From the NCBI GenBank assembly GCA_013214355.1, contig JABSSL010000056.1:1-50300 (forward strand): a stretch of 50,300 nucleotides of DNA, read 5' to 3'. This stretch comes from Saprospiraceae bacterium (GTDB lineage Bacteria > Bacteroidota > Bacteroidia > Chitinophagales > Saprospiraceae). Positions within the stretch are counted from its first letter, which is position 1, and each line of letters begins with the position of its first letter. Both the position numbers and the translations under genes were made by a program. This document shows positions 18,023-27,512 of this stretch, piece by piece. The notes beneath the pieces were generated by a model that saw nothing but the letters and a program-made list of their open reading frames with translations, did no database searches and had not been told where the DNA came from.

Positions 18023-18916
18023 ATGAAAGCTGCGCTTGAGAGAATAGAACCGGGATTTGGCAGTTCTTTCCTGTTCCGGAAATTTGAAAGTGGGATAACT
18101 AGCAATGTCCCCATGTGGCACTTCCACCCTGAATATGAAATCGTCTACATTTCTGGAGGAAAAGGTAAACGCCACATCGGTAATCACTTTTCTTTTTACG
18201 AAGATGGAGATCTTATTTTCTTGGGACCCAACCTCCCTCACCTTGGCTTCACCGAAGAACTCCGAGAAAAGCATGTGGAGATTGTGGTTCAAATGAAGGA
18301 GGAATTCCTAGGATCCGATTTTCTGCACATACCTGAGATGTTTGCCATCAAGCAAATGTTTGAGCGAGCCAAGTTAGGACTCTCTTTCCAGGGTAAAATC
18401 AAAAAGGAAGTAGGGGATCAACTGGTTGCGATGGCAGAAATGTCCGCATTTGAACGACTGCTTCACTTGCTAAAAATACTGCAACAGTTAGCCAATGCAG
18501 AGGAATACAGTATTTTGAATGCGGATAGCTTCCCGGTGGAAGTAAATGCACAAGATCAAGATCGGATGAAGAAGATCTATGAATATGTGCAAGAAAACTT
18601 CCAGGGCAGTATACAACTGGAGACGATTTCTAAGGAGATCAACATGACCATCCCCGCCTTTTGCCGCTACTTCAAGAAATTGACCCAAAAGACTTTCATC
18701 CAGTTTGCTAACGAATATAGGGTCGCACATGCCTGTCGATTGCTGGCAGAAGACCACCTTAGCATTGCCAATGTTAGCTACGAAAGTGGTTTCAATAACT
18801 TATCTCATTTCAACAAACAATTTCGGGCTGTTACCGGTCTAAGTCCTAGAGACTACCGTAAGAATAGGAAGAAATTGATTAAAGTTGACACCTCCATTGA
18901 GCAATTGGATGCATAA
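18023..18916 (+). CDS. AraC-family transcriptional regulator with cupin sensor domain
   Basis: A 297-residue regulator. The N-terminal part (about 20-110) is an AraC-type cupin (MWHFHPEYEIVYISGGKGKRHIGNHF, then YEDGDLIFLGPNLPH) that should bind a small ligand, often a sugar. The C-terminal part (about 185-285) has the two helix-turn-helix units of AraC/XylS proteins (LETISKEINMTIPAFCRYFKKLTQ; IANVSYESGFNNLSHFNKQFRAVTGLSPRDYRK). Its targets cannot be read here; the nearest possible metabolic genes are not adjacent on the same strand. Length and domain order are normal. Confidence 0.9.
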   Translation: MKAALERIEPGFGSSFLFRKFESGITSNVPMWHFHPEYEIVYISGGKGKRHIGNHFSFYEDGDLIFLGPNLPHLGFTEELREKHVEIVVQMKEEFLGSDFLHIPEMFAIKQMFERAKLGLSFQGKIKKEVGDQLVAMAEMSAFERLLHLLKILQQLANAEEYSILNADSFPVEVNAQDQDRMKKIYEYVQENFQGSIQLETISKEINMTIPAFCRYFKKLTQKTFIQFANEYRVAHACRLLAEDHLSIANVSYESGFNNLSHFNKQFRAVTGLSPRDYRKNRKKLIKVDTSIEQLDA

Positions 18917-19118
18917 TATTATTTAACTTTACATTTATTGATTGCGGTTGTCCATGAGATGGCTAAAATGATAGGGCAAAGTCTCCAATCGGAGAATACA
19001 GTAATCCTCAGATTTTGGATATTGTGCTACACTTTCCACTGTGCATTTAGTTAACTCATACCACATGACTAAATGCAATTTCCTCCCCCTGACAATTAAT
19101 TACGGTAAATCACAACAA

Positions 19119-19126
19119 TATTTTTG
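19119..19126 (+). promoter_or_regulatory. -7 box (TATTTTTG)
   Basis: Exact TAnnTTTG match 81 bp upstream of the lipoprotein ATG; no clear -33 box. The remaining gap from 18917 contains no other feature I can support. Confidence 0.45.
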
Positions 19127-19206
19127 CTGTTTCGTACAGTATTGAAAGCGAATTCGTCAGCACTATGGCGCGCTTTTAATAGCACACTAAAATATCCCTG
19201 TACTTT

Positions 19207-19638
19207 ATGAGAATTACGATTATGATCGCCGTTCTCCTGCCTTTAGTAGGATGTGGTTCACAGTCCACCCAAGAAACAGAAAAGCTAACCGAGATCTTAA
19301 CTGCCACGACCCGCTGGCAATACGATGCGGAAGCGATGCTCCGGATTCTATCAGCAAAAAACCAGGATGGAAAGATCGAACAACGGATGAAGCGCAATAT
19401 CAAGCAAATGGAAGGTGGATATTTCATCTTTAATCCAGATGGGCGGTTGCAGCTCTTGTTACCAAAGATTAATATTAGAGGGGACTGGTCTGTCGGAGAT
19501 GGGGTCCTTAATATTAAGGTAGATGGTAGCCTAAATGTAGCTCACCCCATCCTAAATTATAGCTCAGATCGGGTGGAAGTAGACATAGACGAAGGACTTT
19601 CCAGCTTCCCTAGAGCGTTTGTGCCCGCACCCTTCTAA
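19207..19638 (+). CDS. Small lipoprotein, possibly lipocalin-like
   Basis: A 143-residue protein with a short type II signal peptide; the lipobox LVGC places the lipidated Cys at residue 17. The mature part has a helical stretch rich in K and R, then alternating strands with the pattern 'GGYFIFNPDGRLQLLL...RGDWSVGDGVLNIKVDG'. This pattern recalls the 'G.W....D.L.I' of lipocalin-like Bacteroidota lipoproteins, but the similarity is weak. It is probably anchored in the outer or inner membrane facing the periplasm. The next gene is 123 bp downstream on the same strand with no hairpin between. Confidence 0.7.
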   Translation: MRITIMIAVLLPLVGCGSQSTQETEKLTEILTATTRWQYDAEAMLRILSAKNQDGKIEQRMKRNIKQMEGGYFIFNPDGRLQLLLPKINIRGDWSVGDGVLNIKVDGSLNVAHPILNYSSDRVEVDIDEGLSSFPRAFVPAPF

Positions 19639-19761
19639 TATTTCTCTACATTATTAATTATCTTATAATCAGTTCTTAACGCATACTTTACATGCGGAGA
19701 CGATTTTTGTATTTAATACTACGAAGTGAAAGTAGCTTAAACGCAAAATGTCGATCACAGT

Positions 19762-20691
19762 ATGAAAAGAGAACTGGATATTGTTGTCATTTCTGATGTA
19801 CATTTGGGGACTTACGGATGCCATGCAAAAGAGCTCTGCAACTATTTGAAAAACATCAAGGTACATACCCTAATATTGAATGGCGACTTTATAGACATTT
19901 GGCAATTTAGAAAGCGATACTTTCCCAAAGAACATATGTTGGTGCTGCAAAGAATCCTGAAAATGGCTTCTAAAGGCACCAAGGTTTATTATATCACCGG
20001 TAACCACGATGACGTTCTTCGTCGGTACACCGATTTCTCCTCCGGTAATATCCATCTAAGAGATAAGCTAGTACTACAGTTGGGTGGTCGGAAGTACTGG
20101 ATTTTCCATGGTGACATCTTTGATGCTTCCATCAAACTCTCTCCTTACATCGCAAAGTTAGGTGGTAAAGGGTATGATCTGCTGATTTTACTAAATCGCC
20201 TCATCAATAAGGTACGTACAGCGCTTGGCAAGTCCCACATGTCCTTTGCGAAGAAAGTGAAATACCGAGTAAAAGAAGCAGTAAAATTTATCGGTAATTT
20301 TGAGGAAACAGCTATCAAACTAGCAGCTGAGCAGAACTATGACTACGTAATCTGTGGCCACATTCACCGCCCTACCATGCGGGTCAATGATGAATTTGGC
20401 CATACCGTCACCTACCTTAATTCTGGAGACTGGGTAGAAAGCCTAACCGCCCTAGAATACCAATGGGGCCGCTGGTCTATCTACGAATATGATCCAGCTG
20501 ATTACGAAGAGATAAGCCCACTATTGCGAGTTCGGGAAGATGAGAAAGAAGAAAATGATGAGCTTATTGCTATTACCTTTAACCGCGACAATGTGTTGAG
20601 AGAATTTGCTCAGCAGTCCAAAAAGGCTCCCACCAGCAAATCCTCTAAACCTTCAGAGAGTGGCCCTACTATGCTAGAGCTTAATGGATAG
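19762..20691 (+). CDS. LpxH-like UDP-2,3-diacylglucosamine diphosphatase family phosphoesterase
   Basis: A 309-residue calcineurin-like metallophosphoesterase with all metal motifs: ISDVHLG, NGDFID, TGNHDD, HGDIFD and the closing CGHIHRPTM. This family includes LpxH, which cleaves the pyrophosphate of UDP-2,3-diacylglucosamine in lipid A synthesis, and Bacteroidota members of this type are usually assigned that role. The protein is longer than classical LpxH (about 240 residues), with a charged C-terminal tail (REDEKEENDELI...SKKAPTSKSSKPSES) that looks disordered. Its last 18 bp overlap the end of the convergent GH57 gene. Confidence 0.8.
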   Translation: MKRELDIVVISDVHLGTYGCHAKELCNYLKNIKVHTLILNGDFIDIWQFRKRYFPKEHMLVLQRILKMASKGTKVYYITGNHDDVLRRYTDFSSGNIHLRDKLVLQLGGRKYWIFHGDIFDASIKLSPYIAKLGGKGYDLLILLNRLINKVRTALGKSHMSFAKKVKYRVKEAVKFIGNFEETAIKLAAEQNYDYVICGHIHRPTMRVNDEFGHTVTYLNSGDWVESLTALEYQWGRWSIYEYDPADYEEISPLLRVREDEKEENDELIAITFNRDNVLREFAQQSKKAPTSKSSKPSESGPTMLELNG

Positions 20692-23085
20692 TAACTCTCC
20701 TAACTTATAAAAGGCGGTTTCCCATTCCTCATTTTCAGGTTTCCATTTCCCTTTTCTGAAGGCCTTCAGTGCGGACCAGTATAGATTTTGGCTTTTCCAA
20801 TAGTCCGGATAAAGATTTAGATCTTTGACCTCCTCCATGATCTCGATAATGACATGGAGTTTATCAAGCGTGACGTTGTCCGCTGAATTGATGGACTTCA
20901 TTTCCGCATAAATCCGCTCACTAATGCCGAGTAATAAAGTGGACTCATCCGTCATGCTAACCTTCCACTTCTTGAATTCGGCGGTGAGGTGATGTAGATC
21001 TCTCACCTTCAGAGACCCATTGCTGAAGAACTGCTGGAAATCTCGGTTGATAACAAACTGTACTGCATTGTTAAAGGCTGTAGGAATTGGGATATTGCTA
21101 CTGGCCATGCTAGTCATCAATTGGTAATTATCCTGGTAGATATCTCGGAAGGATTGTTCCGCATCTTGCAGCGATTGGTCTGTAATCTGTTTCAGGATTT
21201 TACGCTTCTCATCCCGGAACAAATGCCAGATGGAATACTTCTCTTCCCCAAAGTAGTGTTGCATGGTACCAATCACTTTCCCCAAATTAGGCGTCAAGAA
21301 GGACTTAATAATTTCCTCTGACATCTCATCAAACACCTCCCGGCTCATATCCATCGAGATATTACCGATGATATTCTGTTGTCCCAGGTATAGTACAGCG
21401 AAATTGAAAAGCTTTTCGGAGAAGGTGATTTTGGATCGAATGGTTGTACGGCCTAATGCCAAAATAAAATTACCCGCGCGCTGCTTTTTCAGAATCTCAC
21501 TATTGGCCGTGTAGTTAAATACATCTAGCTCATCGGAGTAAGCTTCAAACAAATAGGAAGCCGCAAAGTGCATCCCCACCCGCGCCAAATCTACCCGAGC
21601 TGGCATTACACTTTCCCGATAACTGACTGCCCCATTTTCATAGACATTACTATGAATTGCGGTCAACTTGGCCAAGAATTCATCATGCAACTCTAATCCG
21701 AGTGTCTGCCGAGCATAGTAGATGGCTCGGTTGGCATACTGTAATATCTGATTCGTCTCAATCCCAGATACCTCATCAAAGAACCAACCGCAGCTGGTAT
21801 ACATTAACATGGCATTCCGCTGCATTTCCATCAATCGACAAAACTGAGAACGATCCTCTTCTTCGTAGTTATCCTTAGCATGCTGATCGATAAATCGCTG
21901 AACAGATTCTGGGCTTCTATCCAATAACACCTGGATATAGTCATTTCTAGCGGCCCAAGGGTCCTTAAAAAGCTTTCCAGCCTGATCTTCAAAACTGGGA
22001 AGAATTTTTCCCCTTAACCAATCCAAAGTATCTCTAAGTGGTCCTCTCCAGCTCTGATTCCAGTCTGGCCGACCACCTGTATTACATCCGCAGTCGGATC
22101 TCCAACGTTCGACACCGTGTACACAACTCCAGGAACTATTCTCATGGATCATTACCTCATAAGTCGGTGGGAATAGTTCCAAATACTGGCCATAATTAAT
22201 CAGGTCGATACCGTCCCAATTCTCAATACTGTTGAGACAATCCGCCAAAGCCATTTCCCCTTTTTTATGGTGGTGGCCATAACTTTCACCATCAGTAGCT
22301 ATATGTACGATCTGTGGTTCTTCTCCAAAATCAAAGGCATCCAGCAAACGGTTGGCAAAATGCTTTCCATTGTTGAGTAGTCCCTCAAAGGCCACTCCTT
22401 GAGCCACCCCCCCATGATAGAAAAACAGAGAAATCGTACGTCCTGAAGGTAAGCGACAAAGGTAGGGTCGGCGCGAATCGATGGCACCGTGATCGAGGTA
22501 TTGCCAGTCCTCATCTCCAATTTTACGTATGGCTTTGGCCTGTCGCGGAGCCAAAATAGTAAACTTGATCCCCTGCTCTGCCAGCACCTCTAAAGTGGCC
22601 GTATCAGCAGCCGTTTCGGACAACCACATCCCTTCTGGCATGCGACCAAACCGGTGTTCAAAATCCTTAATCCCCCAAATCACCTGTGTGTCCTTGTCAC
22701 GCTGATTGGCGAGCGGCAAGATCAAGTGCCCGTGCACCTGTGCCAAAGCCGAACCATGCCCACCATATCGTTTCCGGCTAGTCACATCCGCTTTCAGAAT
22801 AGCAGCATAGGTATCTGGATCAGCAATCTCCATCCAGGACAACAGCGTTGGCCCAAAGTTGAAGCTCATCCAACTATAGTTGTTGATTATCTTAATTATT
22901 TCGTTGCGATCATTCAGGATTCGTGCAGCAGTATTCGGGGCGTAGCATTCAAAATTGATGCGATCGTTCCAATCGTGGAAAGGCGCGGCTGAATCCTGTA
23001 ATTCTACCACTTCCAACCAGGCATTCTCCCTGGGGGGTTGGTAGAAATGGCCGTGAATACAAACGAACTTCTGTATTTTACTCAT
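20674..23085 (-). CDS. GH57-family glycoside hydrolase with DUF3536
   Basis: An 803-residue cytosolic enzyme. The N-terminus has the GH57 alpha-amylase/alpha-mannosidase signature (FVCIHGHFYQPPRENAW), then motifs consistent with the barrel (EGMWLSETAADTATLEVLAEQGIKF; IATDGESYGHHHKKGEMALADC). A Trp/Cys-rich central segment (SSWSCVHGVERWRSDCGCNTGG) is followed by a long helical C-terminal part matching DUF3536. It should hydrolyse or transfer alpha-glucans such as glycogen or starch fragments; the exact substrate is unknown. It has a promoter box 126 bp upstream. The gene converges on, and overlaps by 18 bp, the phosphoesterase gene, with no room for a terminator between the stops. Confidence 0.88.
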   Translation of the reverse strand: MSKIQKFVCIHGHFYQPPRENAWLEVVELQDSAAPFHDWNDRINFECYAPNTAARILNDRNEIIKIINNYSWMSFNFGPTLLSWMEIADPDTYAAILKADVTSRKRYGGHGSALAQVHGHLILPLANQRDKDTQVIWGIKDFEHRFGRMPEGMWLSETAADTATLEVLAEQGIKFTILAPRQAKAIRKIGDEDWQYLDHGAIDSRRPYLCRLPSGRTISLFFYHGGVAQGVAFEGLLNNGKHFANRLLDAFDFGEEPQIVHIATDGESYGHHHKKGEMALADCLNSIENWDGIDLINYGQYLELFPPTYEVMIHENSSWSCVHGVERWRSDCGCNTGGRPDWNQSWRGPLRDTLDWLRGKILPSFEDQAGKLFKDPWAARNDYIQVLLDRSPESVQRFIDQHAKDNYEEEDRSQFCRLMEMQRNAMLMYTSCGWFFDEVSGIETNQILQYANRAIYYARQTLGLELHDEFLAKLTAIHSNVYENGAVSYRESVMPARVDLARVGMHFAASYLFEAYSDELDVFNYTANSEILKKQRAGNFILALGRTTIRSKITFSEKLFNFAVLYLGQQNIIGNISMDMSREVFDEMSEEIIKSFLTPNLGKVIGTMQHYFGEEKYSIWHLFRDEKRKILKQITDQSLQDAEQSFRDIYQDNYQLMTSMASSNIPIPTAFNNAVQFVINRDFQQFFSNGSLKVRDLHHLTAEFKKWKVSMTDESTLLLGISERIYAEMKSINSADNVTLDKLHVIIEIMEEVKDLNLYPDYWKSQNLYWSALKAFRKGKWKPENEEWETAFYKLGELLSIKL

Positions 23086-23210
23086 TCTTGGTGCTTCTTG
23101 ATAGTGTCAGCGCCAGATCTATTTGCGTATTAAGAAAGGTTGCTTTACCGCTTTCAAAATCTTCTTAGCAAAGTAGCTCTAGAACAGGGGTTAAAATACC
23201 CTATAATTTG

Positions 23211-23218
23211 CAAATATA
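23211..23218 (-). promoter_or_regulatory. -7 box (TATATTTG) of the GH57 gene
   Basis: The minus strand reads TATATTTG, within a short near-palindrome (ctataatttgcaaatatag). The TSS would be near 23207, with a leader of about 120 nt before the ATG at 23085. Confidence 0.5.
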
Positions 23219-23769
23219 GCTTAGAATGACCTTAGATTTCGGGAAATAAGTGTATAATATACACAAAGTAGGCAGTTGAATAGAAAATTCTTGAAGGCTA
23301 GCTTGATTTTTCTATTCTCTACGAGATTATTGATGTAAAGTTGCTTGAATACAGCTTTGAACTATCCGATCTGGATTCCCTAAACTTAGGATCCCCCCTT
23401 ATTGTTATACTCTCGACAGTACGGAGGCGGACACCTAAGCTCTTTTTTGCGCTAAGTCGAACATAAGGTTCTAATTTTTCAGATAAGCGACTATATTTGT
23501 AGGCTTATTACTCGATCGAAAAAAGAAGCTTAAACTTCGCGGCACGCTACTGGACATGTAGAAGTCAAAAACAAGAAAACAGACTGCCAAGTTCGTCCTA
23601 AAACCTGGGATTATGGGTTCTCACAGCGGAGCGGTCTGACCTCTTATCTCTCCTGTCTAGTAGTAAAGTTTCGCGAACATCTCCTCTCACAACATACTGA
23701 CAACCAGCGATCCACCCTAAAGCCAGGAAAAGATCCACAACTATATCTAAACTACTATAATACTGAGTT
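23219..23769. other. Divergent intergenic region, mostly unexplained
   Basis: About 550 bp between the GH57 and PIG-L genes. I can support only a plus-strand TATATTTG box at 23492-23499, which would give the PIG-L gene a long leader of about 265 nt. The rest has no reading frame with a domain and no strong hairpin. A structured leader RNA is possible, but I cannot fold one convincingly by eye. Confidence 0.4.
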
Positions 23770-26283
23770 ATGCGATTTTTTACATGCTTACTGCTTTGCA
23801 CCTTCCTTTTCTCCAGCCAGGGGGGCTTTGCGCAAGCACCCAAGAAATGGAAGTCGGCAGATATTCATGAAGCGATTAAAAAGCTCAACTTTCTGGGTTC
23901 TGCACTATATGTAGCAGCTCACCCAGATGATGAAAATACTAGACTCATTGCCTATTTGGCCAATGAAGTAAAGGCTACAACTGCCTACCTATCCCTTACT
24001 AGGGGCGATGGTGGCCAGAACTTAATTGGCCCCGAAATCCGAGAGCTATTGGGTCTTATCCGTACGCAAGAGCTATTAGCCGCACGACGGATAGACAAAG
24101 GCAACCAAATGTTTTCCAGGGCCAATGACTTTGGTTACTCTAAGCATCCCGATGAGACTTTCGCCATTTGGGATAAAGAAAAAGTATTAGCTGATGTCGT
24201 TTGGGCGATCCGAAAGTGGCAGCCAGATATTATCGTCAACCGTTTTGATCACCGCCGAGCGGGTCGAACCCATGGTCACCACACCGCCTCGGCCATGCTT
24301 TCGCACGAGGCCTTTGATCTTACGGCGGACCCAAAAGTATACCCTGAACAGCTTCAGTATGTAGAACCTTGGCAACCCAGACGTTTGTTCTTTAATACTT
24401 CCTGGTTCTTCTTCAGAAGCCGCGAAGCTTTTGCGAAGGCCGACAAGAGCATGATGTTGAGTGTTGATGCTGGGGTATATTATCCAATCCTGGGTAAGTC
24501 TAATACGGAAATTGCCGCTGAAAGCCGAAGTATGCACAAATGCCAGGGCTTTGGATCCTCTGGTTCTCGAGGAACGGAGTTGGAATACCTAGAAGTAATC
24601 AAAGGAGACAAACCGAGCGAAGATCTATTTGAAGGTATCAATACTACTTGGACGCGAGTGAAAGGTGGAGCCCCAATTGGCAAAATACTAGCTCAAGTTG
24701 AAAAAGACTTCGACTTCGACCAACCGGCCAAAAGTATCCCGGCTTTGGCGAAAGCCTACAAGTTGATCAAAGGATTACCTGACGGGCACTGGAAAAGGGT
24801 TAAGAAGGCTGAAATCGAGCAGGTAATCGAATCTTGCTTAGGCATGTATGCGGAAGCCAGCGCGAATGCCTACTCCGCCACTCCGGGAGAATTTCTTCAA
24901 TTAAATTTAGAAATCATCAACCGATCAAGTGCCAAGGTTACACTAAACAAAATTGATTTTCAACCACTAAACCAGGACACGGCTTTGGCTCAGCCCCTAG
25001 CCAACAATGAGCGGTACAATCTTAAGAGAACTGTTCAACTTCCAGAAGATATTCCCTACACCAACCCATACTGGCTAAATGAAGAGGCTAGCTTAGGGAT
25101 GTATACAGTGAATGATCAAAAACTTAGAGGAGTGCCCGAAACACCACGTACTTTCAGGGTAGTATTTGACTTGGAGGTAGAAGGTGTCCCCTTACAGGTA
25201 GAACGTCCCATCGTATACAAAAGAACGGATCCGGTGAAAGGAGAAGTTTTCAGACCCTTTGAGATTACCCCTCCCATTTATGCTAATTTCGTAGACAAGG
25301 TTTTAATCTTTGGTAATACAAATGCCCCTAAAACGGTATCCGTAGTATTGAAGGCGGGGAAAGATAGCCTATCCGGCACCCTGGATATCCAACATCAAAA
25401 AGGCTGGAAAGTAGAACCAGCAAGCATCGATTTTGAGTTGAACCAAAAAGGAGAAGAAAAACTCTTTAGTTTCCAACTGTTCCCTCCAAAAGGGCAAAGT
25501 GAGGCTTCGATCTCTCCTCGGGTAAAGCTGGGTAATGAGACTTATGATAAAGAAGCAATCTTCATAGCATATGACCATATCCCAACACAAACAGTCTTCC
25601 GAAAATCCACAGCCCGTGTCGTAAAAATTGACCTAGCAACGGCGGGTAGAAAAGTGGGGTATGTAATGGGAGCTGGTGATGAAATTCCAGCTAACTTGGA
25701 ACAGATTGGATATGAGGTAAGCCTATTGGAGGATGGAGATTTTCAACTAGATAATTTGCGGCAGTATGATGCGATCATCCTAGGTGTCAGAGCTTATAAT
25801 ACTGTAGATCGCCTCAAGTTCTACCAGGACAACCTCTTGAAATACGTAGAGGAAGGAGGAAACATGATTGTACAGTACAATACCACCAGAAGACTCAAAG
25901 TCTCCCAAGATAAGATCTCCCCTTATCACTTGAAGATTTCTAGAGATCGGGTTACCGTGGAGGAAGCTGAAGTCCGACTCTTGCAACCAGAGCACCCCGT
26001 CTTGAACTATCCTAATAAGATCACCGCCAAGGATTTCGATGGCTGGGTGCAAGAAAGAGGATTGTACTTCCCGAACGAATGGGGCGAAGAATTCACCCCC
26101 ATTCTATCTTCCAATGATCCAGGCGAACCTGCACGTGACGGAGGTCTTTTGGTCGCCCAATACGGAGAAGGGAATTACATTTATACGGGATACTCCTGGT
26201 TTAGAGAACTTCCCGCCGGAGTTCCTGGAGCCTACAGGTTATTTGCCAATCTAATCTCGATGGGAAAAACGGATAAGCCGTAA
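23770..26283 (+). CDS. Secreted PIG-L (LmbE-like) family deacetylase, large form
   Basis: An 837-residue protein with a signal peptide (MRFFTCLLLCTFLFSSQGGFAQA). The PIG-L domain covers about residues 40-290, with the zinc motif HPDDE (His51-Glu55), the SLTRGDGGQNLIG loop and the second zinc His in GRTHGHHTA. This family removes N-acetyl groups from sugars such as GlcNAc conjugates. The remaining 500 residues are beta-rich modules plus a C-terminal Rossmann/ThuA-like segment (YDAIILGVRAYNTVDRLKFYQDNLLKYVEEGGNMIVQYN). This two-part architecture is common in Bacteroidota, and the tail may help hold a glycan. It stands alone, between a promoter box far upstream and a strong terminator. Confidence 0.88.
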   Translation: MRFFTCLLLCTFLFSSQGGFAQAPKKWKSADIHEAIKKLNFLGSALYVAAHPDDENTRLIAYLANEVKATTAYLSLTRGDGGQNLIGPEIRELLGLIRTQELLAARRIDKGNQMFSRANDFGYSKHPDETFAIWDKEKVLADVVWAIRKWQPDIIVNRFDHRRAGRTHGHHTASAMLSHEAFDLTADPKVYPEQLQYVEPWQPRRLFFNTSWFFFRSREAFAKADKSMMLSVDAGVYYPILGKSNTEIAAESRSMHKCQGFGSSGSRGTELEYLEVIKGDKPSEDLFEGINTTWTRVKGGAPIGKILAQVEKDFDFDQPAKSIPALAKAYKLIKGLPDGHWKRVKKAEIEQVIESCLGMYAEASANAYSATPGEFLQLNLEIINRSSAKVTLNKIDFQPLNQDTALAQPLANNERYNLKRTVQLPEDIPYTNPYWLNEEASLGMYTVNDQKLRGVPETPRTFRVVFDLEVEGVPLQVERPIVYKRTDPVKGEVFRPFEITPPIYANFVDKVLIFGNTNAPKTVSVVLKAGKDSLSGTLDIQHQKGWKVEPASIDFELNQKGEEKLFSFQLFPPKGQSEASISPRVKLGNETYDKEAIFIAYDHIPTQTVFRKSTARVVKIDLATAGRKVGYVMGAGDEIPANLEQIGYEVSLLEDGDFQLDNLRQYDAIILGVRAYNTVDRLKFYQDNLLKYVEEGGNMIVQYNTTRRLKVSQDKISPYHLKISRDRVTVEEAEVRLLQPEHPVLNYPNKITAKDFDGWVQERGLYFPNEWGEEFTPILSSNDPGEPARDGGLLVAQYGEGNYIYTGYSWFRELPAGVPGAYRLFANLISMGKTDKP

Positions 26284-26308
26284 ACCTCAGCCCTTAGGAC
26301 TCCTGAAA

Positions 26309-26352
26309 GGCTCCAAAGCTCCCCAAAAAGGCAGCTTTGGAGCCTTTTTTTT
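26309..26352 (+). terminator. Intrinsic terminator after the PIG-L gene
   Basis: A perfect 12-bp stem (GGCTCCAAAGCT at 26309-26320 with its complement at 26333-26344) with a 12-nt loop, followed by eight T. It starts 26 bp after the stop codon. Confidence 0.92.
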
Positions 26353-26434
26353 CTCCGCTCCGAGCAATCCGCCCACCTTTTCTAATTTAGCCAATGCTTT
26401 TTCATTTGAATACTAACCTAAAACCACTTTATCA

Positions 26435-27040
26435 ATGAGCTGGATTAAAGAAATTGACTATCCGGAAGCTACCGGAAGCCTCAAAAAGTTATACAAGCGT
26501 GTCAAAGGGCCCAATGATAACATTGACAATATCTTGATGGCCCATAGCCTTCGCCCACATACCCTACAGGGACATATGAGTCTGTATAAGAACGTCTTAC
26601 ACCACCGAGACAATCAACTCCCGAAATGGTACTTAGAAACGCTTGGTGTATATGTAAGTCTGTTGAACAAATGCGACTACTGCGTAGATCATCACTTTGC
26701 AGGCCTACAACGTCTGGTTGGTGAGACCGAGGCAGCACGGCTTAGAACAGGCCTGGAACAAGCAAGTATTCCTGCAGATCTATTACCCACCGCACAAGTC
26801 CAGGGTCTCGTGTATGCCCACCAGCTCACCCTACTAAATAATCCTATGAAGGAAGAGCATCTACGACCGATGCGAGAGGCGGGGCTAAGCGATGGGGAGA
26901 TCCTAGAAATTAACCAAGTGGTAAGTTACTTCAACTATGCCAACCGAACGGTAATTGGACTAGGTGTGACTACCGATGGCGATATTCTAGGCTTGTCCCC
27001 CAATGATAATGACGATGAAAGTAATTGGCAACATACATAG
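26435..27040 (+). CDS. AhpD-like peroxidase-related protein (carboxymuconolactone decarboxylase superfamily)
   Basis: A 201-residue all-helical protein of the AhpD fold. It has the redox-type motif CDYCVDHHFAGL near residue 75 and the family's N-terminal IKEIDYPEATGSLKKLYKRV. Members of this 'peroxidase-related enzyme' group have the CxxC/His centre of AhpD, which reduces AhpC in peroxide defence, though most are uncharacterised. It sits 48 bp upstream of a second, shorter AhpD-like gene on the same strand, so they may be cotranscribed; a short GC-rich stem followed by ttgttctttt in between could partly terminate. Confidence 0.85.
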   Translation: MSWIKEIDYPEATGSLKKLYKRVKGPNDNIDNILMAHSLRPHTLQGHMSLYKNVLHHRDNQLPKWYLETLGVYVSLLNKCDYCVDHHFAGLQRLVGETEAARLRTGLEQASIPADLLPTAQVQGLVYAHQLTLLNNPMKEEHLRPMREAGLSDGEILEINQVVSYFNYANRTVIGLGVTTDGDILGLSPNDNDDESNWQHT

Positions 27041-27088
27041 ACCGGCCTAGCGGCCTTTGTTCTTTTAATCACATAAACATTTCATTTT

Positions 27089-27436
27089 ATGTCAATTGTA
27101 ACAGAGTTCAATGAATACCGGGCCAAGATGAATGACAAGATCTTGGCAGAAGATAATAAAGTTATTAAGCGTTTCTTCAATCTCGACACCAATGCCTACC
27201 AGGATGGTGCATTGGACAAGAAGACTAAGGAATTATTAGGTCTGGTTGCCTCGATGGTACTCCGTTGTGATGACTGTATCCGGTATCACCTTGGGAGCTG
27301 TCACGAATTAGGCGTGACCAAAGCAGAAGCGTACGAGGTATTCGCCATTGCCAATTTGGTAGGTGGTTCCATCTGTATTCCGCACACGCGTAGGGCGGTT
27401 GAGTACTGGGAAGCACTGGAAGCCGAAGAGCGTTAA
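27089..27436 (+). CDS. Carboxymuconolactone decarboxylase (AhpD-fold) family protein
   Basis: A 115-residue single-domain AhpD-fold protein. The active-site-like motif is RCDDCIRYHLGSCHELG, with the two cysteines and a His positioned as in AhpD, followed by a conserved helix (AEAYEVFAIANLVGGS). It is likely a small thiol oxidoreductase or a decarboxylase-like protein; the CxxC favours redox chemistry. It follows the longer AhpD-like gene, making a paired redox locus with no AhpC in view. Confidence 0.85.
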   Translation: MSIVTEFNEYRAKMNDKILAEDNKVIKRFFNLDTNAYQDGALDKKTKELLGLVASMVLRCDDCIRYHLGSCHELGVTKAEAYEVFAIANLVGGSICIPHTRRAVEYWEALEAEER

Positions 27437-27486
27437 TACGGACCCCATGATTGGGTAGTGCCGGGAGCAGTTGTTACCTTTTTCTG

Positions 27487-27494
27487 TACATTTG
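27487..27494 (+). promoter_or_regulatory. -7 box (TACATTTG) that fixes the 7TM kinase start
   Basis: Exact TAnnTTTG match lying inside the upstream extension of the kinase frame, which opens with a TTG at 27471. Transcription from here would start near 27499, so the ATG at 27513 is the first usable start, with a leader of about 15 nt. Confidence 0.5.
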
Positions 27495-27512
27495 TACGTA
27501 ATACGCCCGGTA

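Noticed and set aside
23598-23843. Minus-strand frame of 81 codons before the PIG-L gene
   Set aside because: It overlaps the PIG-L signal peptide coding region and has no recognisable feature.
27471-27512. TTG start for the 7TM kinase
   Set aside because: It lies upstream of the TACATTTG box, and the signal segment begins at the ATG at 27513.
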